A DNA stretch of 58,659 bases from Ustulina deusta (lineage: Eukaryota; Ascomycota; Sordariomycetes; Xylariales; Xylariaceae): NCBI GenBank assembly GCA_023159155.1, contig JAJNNX010000093.1:1-58659 (forward strand), read 5' to 3'. A program made the translations under genes and the position numbers. Every line of letters starts with the position of its first letter. Position 1 is the stretch's first letter. The notes beneath the pieces were generated by a model. That model was not told the DNA's origin. It searched no databases and saw nothing but the letters and a program-made list of their open reading frames with translations. Positions 1 to 13,574 of this stretch are shown piece after piece.

Positions 1-3000
1 AAATATATATAGTTTTTTGTTTTTATTTTTTAGATTTTATAACTAGTTCTTTTGTTTAATTAATTTTATTAAGTTAATTTTAAAAAAAATATTAAATAAA
101 AAGTTTATAATTAATATAAAAATTAATATTTTATTAAAAAAATTTACTATTATTTTTTTTTTTTAGTTTTTTTAATTTTAATTATAAAAAGTTTTATTAT
201 TTTTTTTAATAAAATATTAGTTATTATATTTTTTTGTTTTAATTAGTATTAAAAAATAATATTAAAGTTTAATAAAAAGTTAGCTTAATATATTTATTAT
301 ATTAATAAATTTATTTATTTAAAAAATATAATAAAATTTATTAATTAGTTATTATAAAAAACTTAGTTTTAAAAATTCTAAATAATAATATTTTAAAGTT
401 TATATTATTATTAAAAATTTATAGTTTTAAATTAGGTAAGCTTGTTTAATTAATATTATTTTTTCATTATTACTAAATAACTTTTTTTATTATATTATAT
501 AAAATATTTATTTTTATTTATATTAGTTAGCTAGGCTTAAAAAAAATAAAAATAAACATTTTATATATTAATAATTTTATATATTTAAAAGCTTATTTTT
601 GTTTTAGTTCTATTATAAATAGTTTTTTTTTTTTGTAGTTAATTTAAAAAAGTAGTAATTTTATTAATATAATAAATAAATATATAAACATAATTATAAA
701 GCTTAAAAAATAACCAAATTAATTTAGTACTTTTAAAATTATTAAAGTTCTAATTTAAAATTGCTTAAATTTTAATAAAGTTAATTCTAATTTTTATTTA
801 GTTTTTATAACTATTTTTAAAGAATTAATAATAAATATATTAAAACAAAATTGTTTAATATTTTTTTAATATTTAGTTTAATATAAATAATGAATTATTT
901 TTTTATAATAAGTTTAATACTATTTTTTAGTTTTAAAATAAATTAAAATATTATTTATATAAATATTTATAAATTTATTTAAAAACTTTTTAAATTTATG
1001 TATTAATAAAAGCTTACTATTAAATAGGTTTTATTTTTAAACTAAATAATAAAAACTTTTATTAACATATTTTTTTGTAGGTTTAAAAAAAAATAATAAT
1101 ATAATTTTATAATTAATAATAATATTTAGTTTTATAAAATAGATTATATTATAATAATTAAATATAGTACTACTAATATTTAAAAATAATATAATTTAAT
1201 TTTTTAAATATATATATATATTTTTTAATAATTAATTATAAACTTATGTTTAATTAATCTAAATTTAAATATAAATAAAATAAAAATAATATGTAAGTTT
1301 ATATTTTATTTAATAAAGTTTATAGCTAGTAGTTTATTTATAAACTTTTTTTAAATAAAATAAACTATATAAATATTTAATATTAATAAAGTTTAAAAAT
1401 ATATTTTTTATTATTAAGTTTTAGTACTATATTAAATTTTAGTTATAATAGTAGCAAAACTTTAAATTTTTTTTAAAAAGAACTTTTTTAAATATAATAG
1501 TTAAAAAAGTAAAAAGCTTTATATTAATTTTATATACTTAGGGGTTTTTTTTTAAAAATAAAATTAGTTTATTATTAAAAATCTTTTATAGTACTACTTA
1601 ATTAATTTAAATTTATTTTTTTTATAAAATATTAATTATTTTTAAGTTTTCTTTAGTAGTTTAATATAATTATTTTTAATTATTATAAACTTAATTATAA
1701 TAAACTTTTTTAATATTTTTTTAATTAGTTATTTTTATTTATTTTAATAAAAATAGTTTTAAAAGTTTTATATAATTTTTTTAATAGCAGCTTAGGTTTT
1801 TTTTTTTTTAAATTATTACATAAACTTTTTTTATTTTAAGTTTAAAAGTTTTAAGTTTTTTTTATATTTTTTTAGTTTTAATTTTTTTTAAAATAATTAT
1901 TTTAATATTTAATAATATTTTTTAGCGCTTAATTATATTAATTAGTATTTTTTTATATTTTTAAGTTTATATTTTATTATTTATAGTTAAAAAGTTTAAC
2001 TATAATTATTAATAAAAATTAAACTAATAAAAATAAATTATTTAGCTAAATTAACTATTATTTTTAAATTTTTATTAAAATATTTTATTTTATTAATTAT
2101 TTAATACTAATAATAATATTATAACTAAAATTAATAACTTAAAATATTTATAGATTTTGCTAACTATTTTGTTTTAATAATTATAAAATTTTTAAAGTTT
2201 AATTAAATAAACTATTTTTATTTTTAATTATTGTTTAACTTATTATATAAACTTATAATTAATTATTAAAAAAATATAAACTTTAATATTATATAAAATT
2301 AAAGTTTTTATTTTAATATTATTAATTTATAATTAAATAAATATTTTAAAAATAATTAATTTGTTTTAGTTATATATTTTAATTAAAATAAAATAAAAAA
2401 CTAATAAAAAGATTTTTATTAGTTTTATTTATTTTTTAAATTAAATAAACTATTAGAGCTATTTTTATTATAGGTTTTTTTTATTAGTTAAATACCTAAA
2501 ACTTTAAGCTTTTAATTAAAACAGTTAACTAATATATGCTTTTTTTTTTATAAATAAAACAAGTTTTATTATTTTAATAAGCTTTTTTTTTTTATAATTA
2601 ATGCTTATTTTAAAACTTTTAAAGTTTATTAAAAATTAATAAATAAATTTACTAAAAATTTAATTATTTAAGTTAGATTTTTATTTAATTAAACTTATAA
2701 GTTTAATTTATTAATAGTTTTTATAAGTTTATTTAGTATTATATATTAATTTAATAATTTTATTAATAAATAATTTATAAAAAATATTTAAATTTATAAA
2801 AGTTTTATATAGATTTTTTTTTAAGTTTATATAAAAATAAATTTATTAATATTTTTATTAGTTTTATATATATAAATTTAAAATATTTTGCAAATAATAA
2901 CTACTTAATTAGAATTATAATAAATTATTAATAAAACTTAAATTATTTTAGTAATATTATTAAATAGTTTTTTAATTAAATAAAAATATATTTTTATTAA

Positions 3001-6000
3001 TTTTTTAATACATTTTTTAATTAGTTTATAATATACTAAAATTAGTTATTTTTAGTTTAAAATATAATAATATTTTTATTTAGCTTTTTTATTAGTTTAT
3101 AGATCTAGTTATTAAATAAACCTTTATTTTTTATAAACTTGCTAAAATTAATTTTTTATATTTTAGTTTTTTTAATATAAATAAGGTTTAAAATACTAAA
3201 AAATAAACTAATGAAATAAGAAATAAATAAAATAATAAAACTAAAAAGTTTAAAATTAATACTTTTAAATATATTTTTTATTATTAAATTATAATTATTT
3301 TTAAAAGTATTAAAATTAATATAATAAAAAATTAATACTTTTTTTTTTTTTTATTAAAAAAGTTTTATTAAAACTAATATAAAATTATAAGTTTATATAG
3401 CTATAATATTTTTTAATATATTTTTAAATATATTATTTATTTTAAATTATTTTAGCTTTAGTTTAAATTTTGCTTTTTTTAAGTTTTAACTTTTTATTTT
3501 TTTTAGATTTTTTTTAAATATTAGTTTATTTAAAATATTTATAAAAAAGTTTAGTATAAAATTTTCTTTTTTTTTATAAAATTTCTTTTTAAAATTATTT
3601 AATAATAAAAAACTAGTTATATTTAAAAACTAGAGTTATTTTAATTATTTAAAAACTAAAAATAAAATAAAAATATTTAAAGTTAAGTTTTTTATAAATT
3701 ATTAGTTTTTAAATAATATAAAAATTAAAAATTTATTAAAATTATATTAAAATTAAGTTTATATTATAAAATATATATTTATTAAATATTTATTAATAAA
3801 TAATTAATAAACTTAAAGTAATATTATAATTAGTTAAATAAACTTTTTATAGCTAGTTTATTAATATTATAAATAAAAATTCTAAATTAAAAAAAAAAAA
3901 GAAAAGTTAAAGTTTATAAAATAAATAAATATAAACTTTATATATATAGCTATAAAATTATAGGTTAGTTTATATATAAACTTTTTATTTTATTATTATA
4001 TAGGTTTAAAGTTTTTATAAGTTTTATTAAGACTATATTAATTATTATAGCTATATTGTAAAATATATTTAATATTATAATAAAAATAAATAAAAAAATA
4101 AAATAATTATATAATAAAAATATTATTAATATTATAAGTTAGATTTTATTTTTATTTTTATTAATTTATAATATTTTTATAGTTATTAATTAATATTAAA
4201 TAAATTATATATATTTATATAAAAACTTATATTATTTTATAAATTAATATAATAATAATAAAATAAAGTTATAATTAATATTAATTATTTTAATATTAAT
4301 AATTATTAATTTATTATAATATTATATATTAAGATATATATATTTATTTTAATATATTATTAATATTAAAATTTTTATATATAAATTAATAAAGTTTAAA
4401 TTATTATTATATTATTAATTTATTAATAAATATATTTTTATTTATTTATTTATATTTATTTAAGTTTTAATATATAATATTTTATAATTAATATAATAAT
4501 AAATTTAAATTAAAAAATTATATTTATATTATTTATTAATTATTTATTATTAGATTTTTTAATTTAATTTAAAATTTTTATTTATAATATTATTAAATTA
4601 GTTATAAAAATTTTATTTAATTAATTATAATATTATAAATTATATAAATTAAATATATAATTATATTTATTAATAAATCTAAAGTTTATTTAAAGTTTAT
4701 TAAATTTATATTAATTATTATTTTTTTATTATTCTTTTTAATATATAAAATATTTAATATTTTAGTTTATAATTAGTTTGTTTTTTTAATTAGTTATAAG
4801 TATAGCTTATATATTATTATATATATATATATTAACTAAAAAAAATTAAAAAATAATCTAAAAATAATCTAGAAAAATCTAGAAATAATAAATAAACTAA
4901 ACATTATATATTTATTTAGCTACTAGGGCTAATACTGCTATTCCTATTGTATCTTTTTGTGCTTAAGCTATAACTTATACTATAGTTTTAAAGTTTTTTT
5001 TTTTTTTTTTGCAGTAATAGCTTATTTTTATATTTCTAATTCTTGTACTGCTTTTTTATTTTGTTTATTTATTTCTTTTTGTTATTTTTTAAGCTAAAGT
5101 TATTATTTTTTAAAAGCTATTTAGTTCTATTAAATATTAGTTTAATTTTGTATTACTTATTAATAAAAGGTTTATAAAAGTTAAATAAATATTTAGCTTT
5201 AGGGGCTTAATTTATAAAATTGTACTAAAATACTAAATAATAAAACACTATTATTACAATAAAACATAAAGTTATTATTATTACTTTAAATATTAAATAT
5301 GTTTATTTTTAGTTAGCTATTACTTAAACTATTAATTAATAAAGTATAATTTTGTTATAAGTTTTTAATTAATAATTAGATAGTTTAGTAGTAGTTTTAT
5401 AATTATATTTATTTTTTATTAAATAAATAACTTTTTTGTTTTATATATTTTTATTTTTAAACTTAAATTAGTAAAAAACTAAATAATAACTAAATATTTA
5501 TTATTTATTATATTACTATAAAACAGAATTAAATCGGCCTAAAACTTTAATATTATAATATATTATTAAAATTTATAATATTTAAATAGCTTTATTTTTT
5601 AATATTAAATTTTAATTGTAATTTTTAATATTATTAATTATTTAAGTTAAAAAAAAATATTTTTTAGTCTAATAATATAATGCTATATATATAATTTTAA
5701 CTATATTAATATTTTTTAAAATTAAGTTCTAGTTATTATAGGGAATTTTTAATTTTGTTTAATAAAACCTTTTTATAATTAAAGAGTACTTTTTATAGTT
5801 TGTTTAATTTTTGCAAAAAAAAAATCTAGCTATTAAAATTATTAGTATTAAAAAACGTTTTTTAATTGTTTTTAAATAGTTTTTTTAAATAATATACTAG
5901 TAATTTTATTATATATTATATTATAATTTTATATATTTAAGCAATATAATAAAAATATTAGTATATTATATTATAAATTTATATTTATAGGACAATTTTT

Positions 6001-6317
6001 ATTAAATAGGTATTTAACCCTATATTTAAAATATATTTAGCAAAGCTTTATTATTAATATAATATAATATTATAAAAACTATTTAGGTTTAAACTTTTTT
6101 TGTAAGTATTAACTTAAACCTTAGATAATATTTTAATTTTAGTTTAAAGTTATTTTAAGAAGCTCTATACTATAAATATATTTCTATTTAATTATTATAG
6201 CATATTTGTTTTTTAAAATATAAAAAACTTGCTTAAATATATAATAGTATATTATAGTAGTTTTAGAATTTGTGAAATATTGTATAAGTAGAAATGCTAA
6301 ACTATATAAAAAATAAT
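1..6317. repeat. AT-rich RIP-degraded block, left flank
   Basis: This stretch is almost entirely A and T, with long runs of both, TpA everywhere, and few CpA or TpG steps. No reading frame of useful length survives on either strand. That composition is the usual result of repeat-induced point mutation acting on stacked transposons. A slightly more complex patch lies near 4910-5060, but I could not assign it. I see no gene, RNA gene or intact repeat ends here, though undetected degenerate elements are likely. Confidence 0.8.
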
Positions 6318-6322
6318 CCTAG

Positions 6323-6576
6323 TGTTGTAATAATAGTGTTGACTATGCACGAGGCTACTGCCGACTGCATACAAGACTATCCGTATAACACTAGCAATTG
6401 GCTGGTTGGTCTAATTGCGTAGGCGGTGTATATATATAGAATTCTCTTACTATATAAGAATCCTCTATATAAAGATCTTATTTTCGTACAGATAATTAGA
6501 AAAATATATTAATATATATAGTTATTTATTTTATTTTTTTATTACGTATAATATTGTATTTTTTAGCTACTTAATA
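6323..6576 (+). repeat. Left LTR of retrotransposon 1
   Basis: This 254-bp repeat aligns without gaps to 13316-13569. Nearly all differences are transitions; I found one transversion. It starts with TGTTG. Immediately inside it, a stretch containing TTAGTATTTTTAGCT (from 6581) could be a mutated tRNA primer-binding site, but this is weak. Confidence 0.88.
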
Positions 6577-9500
6577 CTAATTAGTATTTTTAGCTAAAAA
6601 ATATAGATTGGCAAAAGTAAAAACGGAATTTTAACTTAGTTATACGGACCGTATATTTTATATTATATTCTGGTTTTTTTAGTAGTAGGCCAACAAAAAA
6701 AAAAGATTAATTACTTATTTATACTTTAGCTTAGTTTTTATATAAAAGTATAATTAATAGCGTATAATTATGTTATTTTTTATATTTATAAATATATTAG
6801 ATAATAGCTAATTGTACAAAAGCTATTAAAAGCAAACATATAAAAACACCAAAGCTTCTAAAAAATAACCCTTAATATCTTTAACTAACTCTTCGTACAA
6901 ATTTATAGTTAAAAAAATTACTAAGCATACTAGTATTTTTTTAGTTGCTATATAAAAAACAATTAATTTTTATATATATAATAATATTTTATATAATTTT
7001 TATATAGCAACTAAAAAAAAAATTAATATATAAGCTATATATTTATATATTAAGTATAGTTAAACTTTATACGAACTAAAAAACTTTTAAAAAGTATTAG
7101 CAGAAAATATTAAATTAGCTAGACTATAAATATTATAAATAATTAATAATAAAATTATTATAAAAATATATAATATATTTTATATAAAAAGTATTTTAAA
7201 CTAAAAGCTAGCAAAGCGTTTAAAAAAAAACTATATTGTATAACTTATAAAAAACAAATATATTTTAGCATATAAACTTTAATTTTTTATATAATAATTT
7301 TAAATATTACTAGTATTTTTTATTTTAAGTTAGTAATTTTTTAGTTAAAACTATAATAGTAAAAACTTTTTTATATAATAGAATAGTTCTGCAGTACTTA
7401 CCTCTAAAATTAGAGCATAATCTTAAAAAGATTTTTATATATAAAATCAAAAAAGACTTTTAATCTAAAACAATATATTATTATATAATAATAAGGCATT
7501 AAGAGTATACTTTTAAAAAATATTTTTAACTATAAAACATTACTTATTTTTTGTACTAATTAATAACTTAGCTATACGAGCTAGAAGTATGTTATATTTT
7601 TAATATATAATAAAATACCTAGTTTTATAATATTTTTTATAAACTTTTAAATAATTAATATTTTATATAATATTAAATATAAAAATATTTATATTTTGTA
7701 TTTAAATCTTATTTATATATAATATTTAAAATAGGATTATTTTAGTAATAAAATACCAAATATTTTTAAAGACTTAGCAAAAAAAAAAAAACTATTCTAA
7801 AAAACTATATAATCTGCTTTATAATAAAGCATAATAGTTTATTAACTTTTGCTATAAAATAAAAATTATAAAGGAATAGTTTTATGTAATATTTTTAGTT
7901 ATTCTAACTAATTATATAAAAGATTATTATATATATTATATTAGTTCTGATTATATATAAAAAAAAATATATAATATTATAAATTTATATTTTAATATAG
8001 TTATAAATTATAACTAGTATTAAATAGACTAAACTAATATTATTTTTATATAAATATATAAATAAAAAAAAAACTTTTTTTTATACAAAATATTAAAAGT
8101 TATAATTAATAAGCTATTAAAAATATAAAAAGTATTTAAAGTAAAATATTTAAAAAAAATATACTTTAGTATAACTATTGTATAAGTATACAAAAATATG
8201 CCAGAATTTAAAATAGTACTTATTTTTTAAAAACCTATATTTAAAGGTTTTTTTTTTGATTTTTGTTTATGTTTCTAAATTAAAAACAACCTATTGAACA
8301 AATATTTTATACAAAAGGCAGAAAATATTTATTATACGGATAGGCAATATAACTATACTAATTGCCATTTTATACAATATAAAAATATTAGATAATATTT
8401 TTATAATTTCTAAAAATAATACTTTAGCTAAAATTATATAAATATTTATCCTTAAAAAAATGTTTATATAAATAAAAAATGTTTTGTTTGCTAGAAAAAA
8501 AAATATTAATTAATAAACTATATTTTTTAAAAAAGGGCTCGTATAAAAAACTAATATTTTAATATATATAAAATAATATTTAATAATAAACTAATTTTAA
8601 TAGAATTTTTTATTTATTTTGCTAAATATAAAGGTTATTTAGACTTATACAATAAAAAAAAAAAAATTCTAATATATATAATAAAAAAATAGTATAATAT
8701 ATTATAAATAATATATTTATATATTATATAACTTAAAAAGATATTTAAGCAATAATAATAAACTAGCCCTTAAATTAATTTATATTAAATAACTAGTATT
8801 ATATAAAGTACTAAAATATTATTTAAAATATAAATATTTCGAAGTTTTTAATTGTAAAAAAGCTGTAAGCGGAGGCATATATATAAAAGAACCTTAATAT
8901 AAAAATTATATAAACGTTTAAAACAGCTAAAGTAAACTTTAGTAAAAGTTATATAATAACTTTAATTAGTATAATAAAAGTTAATAATAAGATCGGTTGT
9001 ATAATTTTTTATATATTAGATATTTTTATTTTATTTTTATTTTTATTAAAAAATATAAACTGTTTAAAAGCCTACTTTAATAATATAAAAAATATTATTA
9101 TATAAAAAAATAAAAGCACCCTTTCTATTATATATAAATAAGGCTACCTTTTTTTAATATTTACCTGTATAAAACAGCTAGCTATTTTACTAAAGTTAAA
9201 CTATAGCGCTTATATAAATATTTTAAGTATTTTTATATAAAAAGATTATATAAAATATTAATTTATGTAAAATATAAAGTTAAATAGCTAATTTTAGAAA
9301 AAATTTAGAAGTTCTATTATTATTACTAAACGTATAACAAAGCTTTATACCGCTTTAAGTTTATAATTAAAAATAACTATAAATTTAACTATAAAATAAT
9401 TATAAATATTATATAAATAAGAAACTAAAACATACTATATATAATTAATACTATAATATTATTTTAAGCGGCTATTTTTTTAAAATCTATATTTATATAA

Positions 9501-12060
9501 AACGTATAAAAAATATTATATAAATATTAGATTAATATTTATTAAAGATCTTTTAATAATATTATATATAACTTAAAAACAAATTTTTTATTAGATAAAT
9601 TTAAAAAATATATAAAAATAATAAATATATAATGCTATAAAATATTTATTAAAGCATACTAGGCAATTAAAAAAATAAAACAAGCGTATAAACTGTTAAA
9701 ACGTATATATAATATTTTTTAAAAAAAAATTAATATATGAACAAACAATAAATTAATTTTATAAATAGTAATTAAAGCATTAAATAATATAGCTAGACTA
9801 AATAGCTTTGTATTAATTTTTTTTATTTTTAAAGCATACCTATATATTAATAAAGATTTTTTTTTTTTTTTAGCCCTTATATAAAGAGCAGCAACTATTT
9901 AAAACGCAATAAAAATACTATATAAAAACTATACAAAAATTAAAATTAACTATACAATTAAGAAATAAAATGGACCATTTTTATATAATGTACTTATATT
10001 TTCTTTCTGTAGCGAAGTTCTAATATAAAAAAAATAAATAAATAAAAAAGCTTATATAAAATTAAAACAATTAAAAAATCAAACATAATTATTACTTTAA
10101 TAAACGGGCTAATATATTTTTATTATATATAAATTAAACTATATTATTATATAAAAAATATTTAAACTAAAAATATAAAAAATAATAATATATAATTAAT
10201 ATAGCTAATAATAATATAAAAAAAACATAGCTAGCTAAAAAAAGAACTTATTATATATTTATTATATAATGCTTAAATATTATAAATTTTTTTAACTATA
10301 AAAGAATATTAAACCTTTAAACTAATAACTAAGCTTTATATAAATAGGATTATTATAACTTCTAAAAAACTATTTAAAAAATTAGATATAATAAAGATTA
10401 ATAAACTTGTTATATAAAATGTTTTTAAGTTTATTACATACAACCTAAATATATATAAAAAAAAGCATATTTTTAAATTTTGTTTTATATAAAAAATAAA
10501 AAATAAAAATACTAAGCTATACAAAAAGTTAAAGCTAGTTATATAAAAGTATAATAATACTAAAAAAAATATAGTTCTAACCTAATTACTAATAATCTAA
10601 CAAATAAACTAACAGCTAATTTTAATTTTTAGACCTACTTTTATACATAACTTTAAAATATTATATAAGCTTAAAAATATTACTTAAGTTTATATCTAGT
10701 TAAAAAATAAGCTATTATATAATATTTATGCTTATTTACTTTTAGAGCTAAAAAACAAATATTTTTTAAGAACTATTCTATAAATTATATAACTTTTATA
10801 TAGTTTAGCTAAATCTAAGCTATACTAGTTTAAAACTTATTATTAATACTATTAAAAAAAACTTAAAATATAAATATTTATATATAATTTATGCTTATTA
10901 TTTATATATAATAGCCCGGATACTTTTAAAATAACTAAAATATAAACAAATAATATTTTAAGTTTTATAACTTTAAACTTTTTAGTATATAAAAAAAAAA
11001 AACTTTAGCAAACAAAACTTCGTATAAAACTAAAAAAAACTTTATTTTTTAACTACTTAATTAAGTTTAATAATAAAAAGATTTTTTTATATAAATATAA
11101 TATTATAATAATTTAAAAAAGCTAAACTAAAGATTTAGCTAAAATTAACCCTTATATAAAAAGGTTTACTTAAGCTTATATTTTCTAACAAGCCTAAAAA
11201 ACATATATTAGTAATATATACTAACTAAAAGCTATATATAACTTTACTATTGTAGCCTAAATAACCAAACTATAATTATATAATATTAAAGTATTAAACA
11301 AACAAATTAAATAGCAAAAAGATAACTTAACTTAAAAACTTATATTTATTTTATTTAATTTTTATTATATAAAACTATTTATTTTTATAAACAGCTTATT
11401 TATAAATAATATAAATATAACTTTTTAGCTTAGCTTTATTATTATACTAGTAGTTAAAACTTATATAAAAAATATAACAAACCTAGACTTTAAGATTAAA
11501 AAAAATATTATATACTAGAATTTAAATAAATATAAATAAATTATATAAAACATTTTAGCTAACAAATTATATAGTATAATAAGCAGTTTTGATAGTACTA
11601 TTGCCTTTTATATAATTTTTTAAAAAGTTATAAAAATACTTAACCTATTTTTAATACTTGCTATTTTATATTTAGATTTAAAATTATTATATAATTATTT
11701 AATTAAATTAGAAATAATACAAAAAAAAAAACTAATAATTAATATTATGTTTTTTTAAAAATTATATAAAAAGAAAAAAATTTTTAAAATATAATAAATT
11801 AATAGTAAAAATAACTTAATAAATATATTTATTAAGCGTACTTTAAACTAAGTATTAAAAACTTTAGTTTTTACTAATAAGCTACTTATATAAATTAAAA
11901 TATTTATTAAAAGATTATAAAAAGTATGCTTATATAATAAAAGATAGCTAATAACTAAACTATATATAAAAAAGCAAATATTATATATAAGCATTAAAAA
12001 AAATAAAAAAATATAAAAAAGATAACAAAAATTTATTTATATTCCGAAAAGCTAACATAC

Positions 12061-12085
12061 AACTACCCCCCTTTTCCCCCCTTCT
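12061..12085 (+). other. Two runs of six C within AT-rich DNA
   Basis: Two six-base C runs are separated by TTTT and followed by CTTCTTT, giving a G-rich purine tract on the opposite strand. It lies inside retrotransposon 1, about 1.2 kb before the right LTR. C runs contain few CpA sites, so survival under RIP is expected. An internal polypurine or G-rich structural role is possible but unproven. Confidence 0.5.
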
Positions 12086-12504
12086 TTAAACAAAACTTTT
12101 TTTTTTTTTTTTAACTGCAGTTAAAGCATTGCGCTTTATACAAGCACTAAACATAAGCGCTACACATATCTTCTTAGAAACTAAGGACCTAATAATACGC
12201 TAAGAATAGTACTCTAGTATAGTAGCAGTAGTTACTACACAAACTATCCGTATAAAACAAAAATACTATTTTTTGACTTTGGACCAAAATAGCCCAAAAA
12301 TAGCTTTTTTAGCAAATAAACTTAGTTTGGACGTTTGCAAAAATATTTAATAATAATACCTAAAATATAATATTGATAAATAGGGCAGTAGCAACAATAC
12401 TTTTTTTGTTTTATTATATAACAAAATATATTAGTTATTAAGCATACTAAAAATTATTCGTACAAAGATAAAGACTAGAAATATATATATATTTATATAA
12501 AAGG

Positions 12505-12660
12505 TCCATATAAAGGCCTAGCAGGCCTAACTCCCCGTAGGGAGGCTATATATCTCTATGTGGCTATTATCTTTTGTACGGACGAAATTTTAAAACTACA
12601 AAACGCTACCCAAAGCGGGCAGCGCTAGACGCGGGCGGGCAAGGGCAGCAGCAGACATAC
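12505..12660. other. GC-richer remnant patch in retrotransposon 1
   Basis: A patch of clearly higher GC stands out in otherwise AT-saturated DNA. It includes a short palindrome (AGGCCTAGCAGGCCT), a small hairpin (CTCC-CCGTA-GGAG) and a run rich in GCGGGC. It probably is untranslated sequence between the degraded pol region and the 3' LTR, with many C residues in contexts RIP spares. No coding potential is visible. Confidence 0.5.
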
Positions 12661-12742
12661 TACTACTATTACTACTACTGCTAACAGTACTACTTAGATT
12701 ACTATTAGTACAACACTTAAAACAGCAAAAAAGCTTTATATA

Positions 12743-12840
12743 TAATAGTAATAGTAGTAGTAGCAGTAGTAGTAGTAGTACTACTACTACTAATAATACT
12801 GCTGCTACTACTACTACTATTATTATTACTACTACTATTA
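12743..12840. repeat. Inverted trinucleotide repeat, (AGT)n then (ACT)n
   Basis: About 38 bases of mostly AGT units switch at 12780/12781 to about 60 bases of mostly ACT units, interrupted by AGC/GCT and AAT/ATT variants. The two halves are reverse complements of each other, so the whole could form a long hairpin. Similar ACT-rich sequence begins at about 12656. It lies in the 3' non-coding part of retrotransposon 1. Confidence 0.8.
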
Positions 12841-12902
12841 CGCAACAATTATTATTTTTAGGTTAATACAACCTTGGGATAATAGCTAGAGCATATATAT
12901 AA

Positions 12903-12990
12903 TATGTGTGTGTGCATGTGTGTATATGTGCGTATGTATGTATATATGTACACCTAAAGAAAAAGAGAAAGAGAAAAGAAAGAAAGGCAG
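12903..12990. repeat. GT-rich microsatellite followed by purine tract
   Basis: A stretch of alternating TG/TA, with GTGTGTG and GTATGTATG runs, is followed after about 10 bases by a purine-only tract of A and G (about 12957-12988). Both are simple-sequence DNA in the 3' part of retrotransposon 1. Confidence 0.6.
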
Positions 12991-13071
12991 TATAAGAGCG
13001 GCCCGTTTTATATATAACAGCTGTAAAAAATGTTACGCTTTATTTAATCTTAAGTACTTCTGAATAACGCA

Positions 13072-13139
13072 CGGAAGGTAGTTATGTACGGAAGGTAGTT
13101 ACGTACAAAAAGCAGTTATATATAGAAAGCAGTTACGTA
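13072..13139 (+). repeat. Four tandem copies of a 17-bp unit
   Basis: The unit CGGAAGGTAGTTATGTA is repeated four times in phase: 13072-13088, 13089-13105, 13106-13122 and 13123-13139. Copies differ mainly by G/A and C/T changes. They lie about 180 bp before the right LTR of retrotransposon 1, where some fungal retroelements carry short tandem arrays. Confidence 0.8.
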
Positions 13140-13315
13140 CGATAAGCAAACTACAAAAGGCCTTTTAAAAAAACAGTAATTTAATATACTATTAGATAAT
13201 TTTATTAGTTACGGATTGGCTATACGCTATAGTTTATATTTTTTTTACGTTTAGAATTTTTTATTTTTTTGGCAGTTATATAAAGGTACGCTATAATTAA
13301 AAAAAAAAAAGCTAG

Positions 13316-13569
13316 TATTATAATAATAGTATTAACTACGCACAAAGCTACTGCCGACTATATATAAGACTATCTATACAATACTAGTAATTAGTTAATT
13401 AGTTTAATTGTATAGGCGGTATATATATGCAGAATTTTCTTACTATATAAGAATCTTCCGTACGAAGGTTTTACCTTTGTATAAATAGTTAAAAAAATAG
13501 ATCGATATATATAGTTATTTATTTTACTTTTTTGTTATATACAATATTGTATCCCCTGGCCACCTAATA
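13316..13569 (+). repeat. Right LTR of retrotransposon 1
   Basis: This 254-bp partner of the LTR at 6323-6576 is followed by CCTAG (13570-13574), matching the bases before the left LTR. Its terminal TG has become TA. A run of 12 A lies just upstream and is a candidate polypurine tract. Confidence 0.88.
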
Positions 13570-13574
13570 CCTAG

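Larger units (their letters stand above)
6323..13569 (+). mobile_element. Complete RIP-degraded LTR retrotransposon 1
   Basis: The element has two 254-bp direct terminal repeats, 6323-6576 and 13316-13569. The intact-looking 5' end is TGTTG and the 3' end is TAATA, read here as a mutated TAACA. A perfect 5-bp target-site duplication, CCTAG, sits at 6318-6322 and 13570-13574. Total length is 7247 bp, normal for a Copia or Gypsy element. The interior is destroyed by C-to-T and G-to-A changes, so gag and pol cannot be read. The + orientation is inferred from the A-rich top strand and an A-run just before the right LTR. Superfamily is unresolved. Intact target duplications mean this is one insertion and not a chance pair of repeats. 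Confidence 0.88.

Noticed and set aside
10336..10524. Short open frame (62 codons) on the minus strand in the AT block
   Set aside because: It is Phe/Ile/Leu/Tyr-rich translation of AT-saturated DNA inside a degraded retrotransposon, with no domain. The same applies to frames at 45431-45643, 49226-49426, 50632-50814, 54449-54640 and 55062-55247.
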